50,942 nt of DNA from Mycolicibacterium iranicum. Its GTDB lineage: Bacteria > Actinomycetota > Actinomycetes > Mycobacteriales > Mycobacteriaceae. The position numbers and the translations under genes are program-made. The stretch is from the NCBI RefSeq assembly GCF_002101705.1, contig NZ_LQPC01000010.1, positions 1 to 50,942 of the forward strand, given 5' to 3'. The notes beneath the pieces were generated by a model, which ran no database searches, was not told the origin of the DNA, and saw nothing but the letters and a program-made list of their open reading frames with translations. Positions 18,052 to 26,182 of this stretch are shown here, one piece after another. How positions within the stretch are numbered: the stretch's first letter is position 1; every line of letters starts with the position of its first letter.

Positions 18052-18134
18052 CGCCGCGCCGGAATTGGGCGCCTTTACGTCACCGCGATCAATACGAGTG
18101 ACCGCGCCGTGCGGAGGCGGTTTCATGGCCGTCC

Positions 18135-19265
18135 ATGACGACCGAACGCATCGCCGACCACGTCAAGTTCGCCTACTGGGTGCCCAACGTCAGCGGCGGG
18201 CTGGTGACCAGCGACATCGAGCAGCGCACCGACTGGAATTACGAATACAACGCCGAGCTCGCCCGGACTGCCGAGAACAACGGTTTCGAGTACGCGTTGT
18301 CGCAGGTGCGCTACGAGGCCAGCTACGGCGCGGAATTCCAACACGAGTCCACCAGCTTCAGCCTGGCGCTGCTGCTGGCCACCGAACGCCTCAAGGTCAT
18401 CGCAGCCGTGCACCCCGGTCTGTGGCAGCCGGCGGTCCTGGCCAAGCTCGGCGTCACCGCCGACCACCTGTCCGGCGGCCGGTTCGCGGTCAACGTCGTC
18501 AGCGGATGGTTCAAGGACGAATTCACCCACCTGGGCGAGCCGTGGCTCGAACACGACGAGCGCTACCGGCGCAGCGCCGAGTTCCTGCAGGTGCTGCGCA
18601 AGATCTGGACCGAAGACGACGTGGATTTCCGTGGCGACTTCTACCGTATCCACGACTTCACGCTGAAGCCCAAACCCCTCAACACCCCCGAGCGGCCCAA
18701 CCCGGAGATCTTCCAGGGCGGCAACTCCACCGCAGCCCGCCGCAACGGCGGCTACTACTCGGACTGGTATTTCTCGAACGGGAAGGATTTCGACGGGGTC
18801 ACCGAGCAGCTCGTCGAGGTGCGTGACCATGCGAGAGACGCCGGCCGGGAGGTGAAATTCGGGCTGAACGGCTTCATCGTGGCGCGCGACTCAGAAAGAG
18901 AAGCAAAAGAAGTCCTCAAGGAGATCGTCGCGAAGGCCAATAAGCCCGCGGTCGAGGGATTCCGCGACGCCGTGCAGCAGGCAGGCAACTCCACATCCGA
19001 CAAGCGCGGCATGTGGGCGGATTCGTCGTTCGAGGATCTGGTGCAGTACAACGACGGGTTCCGCACGCAGTTGATCGGCACCCCCGAGCAGATCGCCGAA
19101 CGCATCGCCGCCTACCGCAAACGCGGCGTCGACCTGATTCTCGGCGGATTCCTGCACTTCCAAGAAGAGATCGAGTACTTCGGCGCACGCGTTCTGCCCC
19201 TGGTCCGCGAGATCGAGGAGTCCGAGCGCAACTCCGCCGAAACCCCTGTGCTCGTCTCGGCCTAA
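18135..19265 (+). CDS. sfnG: FMNH2-dependent dimethylsulfone monooxygenase SfnG
   Basis: The 376-aa luciferase-like enzyme closely resembles Pseudomonas SfnG, which oxidises dimethylsulfone to methanesulfinate during sulfur limitation. Matching stretches include KFAYWVPNVSGGLV, IEQRT, FEYALSQVR, NVVSGWFKDEFT, GEPWLEHDERYRRS, PEIFQGGNS, FEDLVQYNDGF and GFLHFQEE. The FMN reductase and SsuD-like sulfonatase that usually accompany it are not in the window. ATG 18135 matches the family N-terminus; the ATG at 18125 is in another frame. The gene is alone between the decarboxylase (83 bp upstream) and the DUF5336 gene. Confidence 0.88.
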   Translation: MTTERIADHVKFAYWVPNVSGGLVTSDIEQRTDWNYEYNAELARTAENNGFEYALSQVRYEASYGAEFQHESTSFSLALLLATERLKVIAAVHPGLWQPAVLAKLGVTADHLSGGRFAVNVVSGWFKDEFTHLGEPWLEHDERYRRSAEFLQVLRKIWTEDDVDFRGDFYRIHDFTLKPKPLNTPERPNPEIFQGGNSTAARRNGGYYSDWYFSNGKDFDGVTEQLVEVRDHARDAGREVKFGLNGFIVARDSEREAKEVLKEIVAKANKPAVEGFRDAVQQAGNSTSDKRGMWADSSFEDLVQYNDGFRTQLIGTPEQIAERIAAYRKRGVDLILGGFLHFQEEIEYFGARVLPLVREIEESERNSAETPVLVSA

Positions 19266-19470
19266 CTGGTCATCCGGACCCGTCCGCCCGCGGTCGGGGC
19301 GGCGCTGGACGGCCGTCAGGGTGTGACAGCCCGCCCCGGAGGTGCGCTAGCGTGGTTCATCGAATCGCTCAGGCGGATCCATCGCCCACCGCCGTCGCCA
19401 GAGCCGTCGACAGTGTCGTCACCGACGGCGTCACCGACGGTTCCGATGCCCGCACAGCACAGGAGAGGTC

Positions 19471-20322
19471 ATGTCGTACCCACAAGGCGCGCCCGGGGGT
19501 CCTGGATTCCCGCCCGCTCAGCAGCCGACCAACCAGTTCAGCGCCCCCACCCAGCAGTTCAGCAAGCTTCCCGACTCGGAGCCGGCAGCAGAAGGCCCGA
19601 GCAGGCTTCCGCTCTACCTGAGTGCGGCCACCGCCGCCCTCGGCCTGCTGGTGTTCCTGTCCAGCTTCGGCCCGCAGTTCGCCGTCGGGTCTGCCGACCT
19701 GGCAGCCGCGGCTGTCCTGGGCGGCATCTCGCTGTGGGGCCTCCTGGTCGTGGTGGCGGCGCTGCTGGCCGCGCTCTTCGCCGGTGTCGGTCTGCTTCCC
19801 AAGCAGCAGAATTACAGCGCATTCGCAGCTGTGTCGGCCGTCCTCGGTTTCCTGCTCGTGCTCTATGTCGTGATCTCGACCCCCACCGGCGTATCGATCG
19901 ACTGGGGTCTGTACCTCGTCATCGCCTTCTCGCTGCTGCAGGCCGCCGTCGCGGTGGTCGTCCTGTTGTTCGACGCCGGGATCATCACCCCGCCGGTGCC
20001 GCGACCCAAGTACGAGCAGCAGCCTCAGTACGGCCAATACCCGGGCGCCTACTACGGTCAGCAGCCCTCCCAGCAGCACGGCGGGCCGCAACACCACCAG
20101 GGGCCGCAGCAGCGTCCCGGCTACCCGACCCCGTATGGCGGATATCCCAGCACCGGCCCGAGCACCGGCGGCTTCCCCGCCTCTGATTCGCAGTCCGGTC
20201 CGCCGACGCCCCCGACCGGATTCCCCACCTACGGTCAGCCTCCGGCGAGCAACACACCGACGACACAGGTTCCTACGCAACACCAGTCGCCGCCGAGCTC
20301 GCAGCCGGGTCAGTCGTCGTAG
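19471..20322 (+). CDS. DUF5336 membrane protein (34-kDa antigen family, Rv0954-like)
   Basis: The N-terminus is Gly/Pro/Gln-rich (1-40). Four hydrophobic helices follow (about 48-65, 72-105, 112-132, 140-165), then a long cytoplasmic or wall-exposed tail rich in Pro, Gln, Tyr and Gly. This is the architecture of the mycobacterial 34-kDa antigenic protein family. ATG 19471 has AGGAGA 8 nt upstream. Its function is not established to my knowledge. It keeps its conserved place before the DUF6350 gene. The 205 bp upstream show no clear regulatory element. Confidence 0.85.
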   Translation: MSYPQGAPGGPGFPPAQQPTNQFSAPTQQFSKLPDSEPAAEGPSRLPLYLSAATAALGLLVFLSSFGPQFAVGSADLAAAAVLGGISLWGLLVVVAALLAALFAGVGLLPKQQNYSAFAAVSAVLGFLLVLYVVISTPTGVSIDWGLYLVIAFSLLQAAVAVVVLLFDAGIITPPVPRPKYEQQPQYGQYPGAYYGQQPSQQHGGPQHHQGPQQRPGYPTPYGGYPSTGPSTGGFPASDSQSGPPTPPTGFPTYGQPPASNTPTTQVPTQHQSPPSSQPGQSS

Positions 20323-20382
20323 TCTGAGCCGCGCGTGCGCGAACGTCGCGCGCCCGAGCGTCTGCGAGGAGCGGCTACACCC

Positions 20383-21831
20383 GTGAGCACCCGGCCCGTC
20401 GGTACACGCCAGGCGCGTGAACTGCTGCGGGTTGCGTTCGGCCCGTCGGTCGTCGCGCTGGTCATCATCGCCGCTGTCGTTCTGTTACAGCTGTTGATCG
20501 CCAACAGCGACATGACCGGCGCGCTCGGCGCTATCGCGAGCATGTGGCTGGGCGTGCATCAGGTTCCGGTGTCGATCGCAGGCAGTGCGCTCGGGGTGAT
20601 GCCGCTGATGCCGGTGCTGCTCATGATCTATGGCACGGCACGAACCACTGCGGCGGCAACGACGGCCACGTCGTGGTTCGTCACCCGCTGGGTGGTCGCG
20701 TCGGCGCTCGGCGGCCCTTTGCTGATCGCCGCGATCAGCCTGGCCGTCATCCACGACGCCGCGTCAGTCCTGACCGAGCTGCAGACCCCGGACGCCCTTC
20801 GCGCGTTCGGGGGCGTGTTCGTCGTTCACGCCATCGGCGCCGTGCTGGGCGTCGGCTCTCGGATGGGCAGGCGCCTGCTGTACGCCTCGCCGCTACCGAA
20901 CTGGCTGTACGACGCGTTGCGCGCCGCCGCGGCCGGTGTGCTGGCCTTGATGGGTCTGTCCGGCGCAGTCATCGCGGGCTCACTGATCGTGCACTGGTCG
21001 ACAATGCACGACCTCTTTTCCATCACCGACTCCGTGTTCGGTCAGTTCAGCTTGACGGTGCTGTCGGTGCTCTACGTGCCCAACGTGATGGTCGGGACGG
21101 CCGCGGTGGCCGTAGGCTCCAGCGCCCATGTGGGCCTGGCGACATTCAGTTCGTTCACGGTGTTCGGCGGCGACATACCCGCGTTGCCGGTGCTGGCGGC
21201 GGTCCCGACTCCGCCGCTCGGACCTGTGTGGGTGGCGTTGCTGATCGTGGCCGCGGTCTCCGCCGTGGCCTTGGGGCAGCAGTGTGCGCGCAGGCCGTTG
21301 CCGGTCCTGGAGGCCCTGGCCAAGGTGCTGCTGGCCGCTGCGGTCGCCGCGGCAACGATGGCTCTGCTGGCGTATGCGGGCAGCGGCCCGCTGGGCAACT
21401 TCGGCGATGTCGGCGTCGACCAGGCGACGTTCGCACCCGCGGTGTTCGTCTGGTTCGCGGGCATCGGCGGACTGACGTCCGCGATGTCCGGCGGGATCCG
21501 GCCCCGCGTCCGCAAACCCAAGCCTGTCGCGGTCGACGACACCGACGCGGTCGACGACACCGACCCGGTCGCCGCCGAGACTGCCGACGATCCCGAGCCC
21601 GTGACAGAGGTGATCGTTGCCGACGCGCCGGCCCATGAGGATCCCGTGCCCGTGTTCGACGAGCCTGCCGCCGAACATGACGCGGTGAACAGCGTGCCGG
21701 ATGTCGAGCTGGACCCGGAGGAGCACTTCGTCGTAGACGAAGAATTAAACCACTTCGTCGGAGACGAAGAATTAAACCGGAGCGTCGTAGACGAAGACGG
21801 CAGCGACGATGCCGATCGTCGTAACCACTAG
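20383..21831 (+). CDS. DUF6350 polytopic membrane protein (Rv0955-like)
   Basis: About ten transmembrane helices fill the first 370 residues, followed by a cytoplasmic acidic tail of about 110 residues. GTG 20383 is preferred because AGGAG lies 10 nt upstream; the frame is open to GTG 20335. The tail contains near-identical 9-residue repeats (HFVVDEELN, HFVGDEELN, then a partial copy). The gene sits between the DUF5336 gene and purN, as in other mycobacteria. A role in envelope homeostasis is only a guess. Confidence 0.8.
   Translation: MSTRPVGTRQARELLRVAFGPSVVALVIIAAVVLLQLLIANSDMTGALGAIASMWLGVHQVPVSIAGSALGVMPLMPVLLMIYGTARTTAAATTATSWFVTRWVVASALGGPLLIAAISLAVIHDAASVLTELQTPDALRAFGGVFVVHAIGAVLGVGSRMGRRLLYASPLPNWLYDALRAAAAGVLALMGLSGAVIAGSLIVHWSTMHDLFSITDSVFGQFSLTVLSVLYVPNVMVGTAAVAVGSSAHVGLATFSSFTVFGGDIPALPVLAAVPTPPLGPVWVALLIVAAVSAVALGQQCARRPLPVLEALAKVLLAAAVAAATMALLAYAGSGPLGNFGDVGVDQATFAPAVFVWFAGIGGLTSAMSGGIRPRVRKPKPVAVDDTDAVDDTDPVAAETADDPEPVTEVIVADAPAHEDPVPVFDEPAAEHDAVNSVPDVELDPEEHFVVDEELNHFVGDEELNRSVVDEDGSDDADRRNH
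21724..21798 (+). repeat. 27-bp tandem repeat encoding an acidic tail
   Basis: Units at 21724-21750 and 21751-21777 differ by one base; a third partial unit covers 21778-21798. Each unit carries a CTTCGTC/GACGAAG inverted pair and the AT-rich run GAATTAAAC, unusual for this genome. Confidence 0.85.
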
Positions 21832-21840
21832 GCTTTCAGC

Positions 21841-22470
21841 GTGCAGCCCGAGGTCCACGTCGCCCCGAGTGCGCCGTCGCGCCTGGTGGTTCTGGCGTCG
21901 GGGACCGGCTCACTGCTGGCCTCTCTGGTCGAGGCCGCCATCGGTGACTTTCCGGCCCGGGTCGTCGCGGTGGGCACCGACCGACTCTGCGCGGCACTCG
22001 ACGTCGCCGCCGCGGCATCGATTCCGTCGTTCACCGTGTCGCTGGCCGACCAACCCGACCGTAGCGCGTGGGATGTCGCGATCACCGACGCGACGGACGC
22101 GTTCAGCCCGGATATCGTCGTGTCCGCCGGCTTCATGAAAATTCTTGGGCCCGAATTCCTTTCCAGGTTCCCCGGCCGCGTGCTCAACACGCATCCCGCG
22201 CTCCTGCCTGCCTTCCCCGGCGCCCATGCGGTCCGGGACGCGCTGGCCTACGGCGTGCGGCTGACCGGGTGCACCGTGCATCTGGTGGACGCGGGCACCG
22301 ACACCGGGCCGATCGTGGCTCAGCAGGCTGTGCCGGTCCTCGACGGCGACGACGAGTCGACCCTGCACGAGCGGATCAAGGTGATCGAGCGAGAGCTTCT
22401 GGTGGATGTGGTGGCCGCGATGGCCACCCGCGGTATGACCTGGACAGGACGAAAGGCGATTCTAGGATGA
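21841..22470 (+). CDS. purN: Phosphoribosylglycinamide formyltransferase
   Basis: The enzyme transfers the formyl group of 10-formyl-THF to GAR in purine synthesis. It shows the N-terminal [15 protein letters not shown] phosphate loop, the catalytic N-x-H within [18 protein letters not shown], and Asp in [12 protein letters not shown]. Length of 209 aa is normal. It starts at GTG 21841, 9 bp after the preceding gene. Its TGA overlaps the purH start by 4 nt (ATGA), so purN and purH are translationally coupled. Confidence 0.95.
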   Translation: MQPEVHVAPSAPSRLVVLASGTGSLLASLVEAAIGDFPARVVAVGTDRLCAALDVAAAASIPSFTVSLADQPDRSAWDVAITDATDAFSPDIVVSAGFMKILGPEFLSRFPGRVLNTHPALLPAFPGAHAVRDALAYGVRLTGCTVHLVDAGTDTGPIVAQQAVPVLDGDDESTLHERIKVIERELLVDVVAAMATRGMTWTGRKAILG

Positions 22471-24044
22471 GCGACAACGACTTCCGGCGGCCCATCCGCC
22501 GTGCCCTGATCAGCGTTTACGACAAGTCCGGTCTGGTACCGCTCGCCGAGGGGCTGCATGCGGCGGGCGTCGACATCGTCTCCACCGGGTCGACCGCCAA
22601 AACCATTGCCGACGCCGGGATTCCGGTCACACCGGTCGAGGACGTCACGGGTTTCCCCGAAGTGCTCGACGGCCGTGTCAAGACACTGCACCCACATGTG
22701 CACGCCGGCCTGCTCGCCGATCAGCGTAAGCCCGAACATGTTTCGGCGTTGGCCGAGCTCGGCGTCGCGGCGTTCGAGCTCGTCGTCGTCAATCTCTACC
22801 CCTTCACCCAGACCGTCAACTCCGGCGCGGGCGTCGATGAGTGTGTGGAGCAGATCGACATCGGCGGACCGTCCATGGTGCGTGCCGCAGCCAAGAACCA
22901 CCCCAGCGTCGCCGTCGTCGTCGACCCCCTCGGATACGACGGAGTGCTGGCCGCGGTGCGAGCCGGCGGCTTTACCTATAGTGAGCGAAAGAAGTTGGCG
23001 TCATTGGCATTCCGTCACACCGCCGAATACGACGTGGCCGTGGCCTCCTGGATGGGGTCGGTGCTGGCGCCCGAGGAGAACGCGGAATCGGCCGAGCTGC
23101 CGCGGTGGCTGGGGTCGACGTTCCGGCGTACCGCGGTGCTGCGTTACGGCGAGAACCCGCACCAGCAGGCCGCACTGTACAGCGACGACGGCGGCTGGCC
23201 CGGGCTCGCGCAGGCCGAACAGCTGCACGGCAAGGAGATGTCCTACAACAACTACACCGACGCTGACGCCGCCTGGCGCGCAGCATTCGACCACGAAGAC
23301 ATTTGCGTGGCAATCATCAAGCACGCCAACCCGTGTGGCATCGCGATCTCTTCGGTGTCGGTGGCCGACGCTCACCGCAAGGCGCACGAGTGCGATCAGC
23401 TGTCGGCGTTCGGCGGGGTGATCGCCGCCAATACCGAAGTCACCGTGGAGATGGCCGAAACCGTTGCGGGCATTTTCACCGAGGTGATCATCGCGCCCGC
23501 CTACGAGCCCGGTGCCGTCGAGATCCTCACGGGCAAAAAGAACATCCGGGTGCTCGTCGCCTCCGAGCCGCAGCCGGGCGGTACCGAGTTCCGCCAGGTC
23601 AGCGGCGGGCTGCTGCTGCAACAACGCGACGCAATCGACGCGGCCGGGGACGACCCGAACAATTGGACTCTGGCCACCGGCGCCCCCGCCGACCCCGAGA
23701 CTCTGGCCGACCTGGTGTTCGCGTGGCGGACGTGCCGGGCCGTCAAGTCCAACGCGATCGTGATCGCCAAGGACGGCGCCACCGTCGGTGTCGGTATGGG
23801 GCAGGTGAATCGCGTCGACGCGGCCAGGCTCGCTGTGGAGCGGGCCGGCGATCGCACCCGCGGCGCAGTCGGTGCCAGCGACGCGTTCTTCCCGTTCCCC
23901 GACGGGCTGGAGACGCTCACCAGGGCGGGCGTCAAGGCCGTCGTCCACCCCGGCGGCTCGGTGCGCGACAACGAGGTCACCGCCGCCGCGGAAGCGGCAG
24001 GCATCACGCTGTACCTCACCGGCGCACGGCACTTCGCGCACTAG
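22467..24044 (+). CDS. purH: Bifunctional AICAR transformylase/IMP cyclohydrolase
   Basis: The 525-aa protein has an N-terminal MGS-like IMP cyclohydrolase domain ([31 protein letters not shown] stretch [16 protein letters not shown]) and a C-terminal AICAR formyltransferase with active-site [11 protein letters not shown] and [12 protein letters not shown]. Together with PurN it supplies IMP. The start ATG 22467 overlaps purN. A lipoprotein gene follows after 12 bp. Confidence 0.97.
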   Translation: MSDNDFRRPIRRALISVYDKSGLVPLAEGLHAAGVDIVSTGSTAKTIADAGIPVTPVEDVTGFPEVLDGRVKTLHPHVHAGLLADQRKPEHVSALAELGVAAFELVVVNLYPFTQTVNSGAGVDECVEQIDIGGPSMVRAAAKNHPSVAVVVDPLGYDGVLAAVRAGGFTYSERKKLASLAFRHTAEYDVAVASWMGSVLAPEENAESAELPRWLGSTFRRTAVLRYGENPHQQAALYSDDGGWPGLAQAEQLHGKEMSYNNYTDADAAWRAAFDHEDICVAIIKHANPCGIAISSVSVADAHRKAHECDQLSAFGGVIAANTEVTVEMAETVAGIFTEVIIAPAYEPGAVEILTGKKNIRVLVASEPQPGGTEFRQVSGGLLLQQRDAIDAAGDDPNNWTLATGAPADPETLADLVFAWRTCRAVKSNAIVIAKDGATVGVGMGQVNRVDAARLAVERAGDRTRGAVGASDAFFPFPDGLETLTRAGVKAVVHPGGSVRDNEVTAAAEAAGITLYLTGARHFAH

Positions 24045-24056
24045 GAGCTACGACAC

Positions 24057-24734
24057 ATGATGATCCGAACATCCCGGCGTCGACGCGCCGTCGCTGTTGC
24101 CGCGATCGCCGCGGCGGCGATGCTGCCGTCGTGCACCCGCGTGGTCGACGACGCGCGAGGGGTGGCCGCACAACCCGGCCAGGTGTTCGGGTCTGCCGCG
24201 TCGGCTCAGGACTGCACGCCGGTGGATGCCGAACTGGTCGATGTGCCTGCCCCATCGGGTGTTTCGGCGGATGCCGATCCGGTGCTGCGGATTCCCCAGC
24301 CGGACGGATGGAAGCGGATCACAGCACTGGATTCGGACATGATCCGCTTCGTGATGCGCAACGACGACCTCGCCCGCGGCGGAGTGGCGCCGACGGCTGT
24401 GGTGACCCTTGAGTCGCACCGCGGCGAACTGTCCGCCCAGAGATTCTTCGACGAGCAGCGCAGGCAGGTGTCGCAGTTGGGGGTGACCGACCTCGAGCTC
24501 ACCGACACCACTCTGTGCGGTCTGCCCGCCGTGCGCGGCAGCTACATGTCCCCGCTGCTGGGTACCGCGGGGCCCCGCCGCGCCGAACTGCTCAGCGCCG
24601 TCATGTTCACCGAAGGCAGAACCTTCGGTGTGGCACTCACACTGCAGAGCGCCGACGAGCAGGATCCCGACTATCAGCGCGATTCGCAGGTGATTCTCGA
24701 CGGCTTCCAGATGCTGCCCCCGGGCACCCGTTAG
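24057..24734 (+). CDS. LpqN/LpqT-family lipoprotein
   Basis: An Arg-rich start and hydrophobic core lead to the lipobox LPSC (Cys26). The mature part carries the LpqN/LpqT-type pattern: IPQPDGWKRI, then FVMRNDDLARGG, TAVVTLESHRGE, and a C-terminal FGVALTLQSAD strand. It should be anchored to the outer face of the membrane. The gene has AGGAG before ATG 24057 and follows purH so closely that it may share its transcript. Function is unknown. Confidence 0.75.
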   Translation: MMIRTSRRRRAVAVAAIAAAAMLPSCTRVVDDARGVAAQPGQVFGSAASAQDCTPVDAELVDVPAPSGVSADADPVLRIPQPDGWKRITALDSDMIRFVMRNDDLARGGVAPTAVVTLESHRGELSAQRFFDEQRRQVSQLGVTDLELTDTTLCGLPAVRGSYMSPLLGTAGPRRAELLSAVMFTEGRTFGVALTLQSADEQDPDYQRDSQVILDGFQMLPPGTR

Positions 24735-24752
24735 CCCCTGGTTACCGGGGGC
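24734..24752 (+). terminator. Compact hairpin after lipoprotein gene
   Basis: GCCCCTGG and CCGGGGGC form an 8-bp stem with a TTA loop starting at the stop codon. No U-tract follows, so it would be an intrinsic terminator only of the tail-less type proposed for mycobacteria. Confidence 0.4.
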
Positions 24753-24787
24753 ACAGTGCCTAATCCGGACGGCAGTCGTAGCTTGGA

Positions 24788-26182
24788 GTGGTGACATCAC
24801 CTAACGACCTCCCCCGCACCGTCGGCGAGCTGCGGGCATCGGGGCATCGCGAACGCAGCGTCAAGGCCGAGATCAGGGAGAACCTGCTGGCGGCACTCGC
24901 GTCGGGCGCCCCCGTCGACGAGGTGTGGCCAGGCATCCTCGGGTTCGAGGACACCGTGATCCCGCAGCTGGAACGGGCCCTCATCGCCGGACACGACATC
25001 GTCCTGCTCGGTGAGCGCGGCCAGGGCAAGACCCGCCTGCTGCGGGCACTCACCGGAATGCTCGACGAGTGGACGCCCGTCATCGCCGGCGCCGAACTCG
25101 GCGAACACCCGTACAGCCCGATCAGCCCGGAGTCGATCCGCCGGGCCGCCGATTCAGGCGACGACCTGCCCGTCGAGTGGCGCCACCGCAGTGAGCGCTA
25201 CACCGAGAAGCTCGCGACCCCCGACACCAGCGTGGCCGACCTCGTCGGTGACATCGACCCGATCAAGGTGGCCGAAGGCCGCAGCCTCGGAGACCCCGAG
25301 ACCATCGCCTACGGTCTTGTCCCTCGCGCGCACCGCGGCATCGTCGCGGTCAACGAGCTGCCCGACCTGGCCGAACGTATCCAGGTGTCGATGCTCAACG
25401 TGATGGAGGAGCGCGACATCCAGGTGCGCGGCTACACGCTGCGACTGCCGCTGGACGTCCTGGTCGTCGCGAGCGCGAATCCGGAGGACTACACCAACCG
25501 CGGACGCATCATCACCCCGCTCAAGGACCGATTCGGGGCCGAGATCCGCACCCACTATCCGCAGGAACTCGACGCCGAGGTCGGCGTCATCGTGCAAGAG
25601 GCGCATCTGGCCGCCGAGGTGCCCGAGCACCTGCTGCAGATCTTGGCGCGGTTCGCCCGCAGCCTGCGCGAATCGAGCTCCATCGACCAGCGTTCCGGGG
25701 TCTCGGCACGGTTCGCGATCGCCGCGGCTGAGACCGTCGCGGCGTCGGCCCGGCATCGCGCGGCGGTGCTCGGCGAGCAGGAGCCGGTCGCGCGCGTGGT
25801 GGATCTCGCGTCGATCATCGACGTGCTTCGCGGCAAGTTGGAGTTCGAATCCGGCGAGGAGGGTCGCGAGCAGGCGATTCTGGAACATCTGTTGCGCCGG
25901 GCCACCGCCGAGACGGCGCAACGGCTGCTCGGCGGCATCGACGTCGGACCGATTGTCACGGCGGTGGAGGGTGGCTCACCCGTGACCACGGGCGAGCGGG
26001 TGTCGGCCCGCGACGTTCTGGCAGCGCTGCCCGAGGTGTCCGCCGTCGCCGAGATTCAGCAGCGCCTCGGCGCACAGTCCGAAGGGCAGCGCGCGGCGGC
26101 GATCGAGCTGGCGCTCGAAGCGCTCTATTTGGCGAAGCGGATCGACAAGGTGTCCGATCAAGGCGAAACGGTCTATGGCTAG
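24788..26182 (+). CDS. MoxR/Mg-chelatase-like AAA+ ATPase (Rv0958-like)
   Basis: The AAA+ core shows Walker A GERGQGKT (75-82), a Walker B region GIVAVNELPDL, sensor-1 ASANPED and a sensor-2/arginine region SGVSARFAIAAAE. The Walker B Asp is replaced by Asn, with the catalytic Glu kept, so ATP turnover should still be possible. The gene overlaps the VWA gene by 8 nt. Such AAA-VWA pairs act as chaperones or metal-insertion machines, with the AAA hexamer binding the VWA partner. The true target is unknown; cobalt or magnesium chelation is not supported by neighbouring cofactor genes. Confidence 0.88.
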   Translation: MVTSPNDLPRTVGELRASGHRERSVKAEIRENLLAALASGAPVDEVWPGILGFEDTVIPQLERALIAGHDIVLLGERGQGKTRLLRALTGMLDEWTPVIAGAELGEHPYSPISPESIRRAADSGDDLPVEWRHRSERYTEKLATPDTSVADLVGDIDPIKVAEGRSLGDPETIAYGLVPRAHRGIVAVNELPDLAERIQVSMLNVMEERDIQVRGYTLRLPLDVLVVASANPEDYTNRGRIITPLKDRFGAEIRTHYPQELDAEVGVIVQEAHLAAEVPEHLLQILARFARSLRESSSIDQRSGVSARFAIAAAETVAASARHRAAVLGEQEPVARVVDLASIIDVLRGKLEFESGEEGREQAILEHLLRRATAETAQRLLGGIDVGPIVTAVEGGSPVTTGERVSARDVLAALPEVSAVAEIQQRLGAQSEGQRAAAIELALEALYLAKRIDKVSDQGETVYG

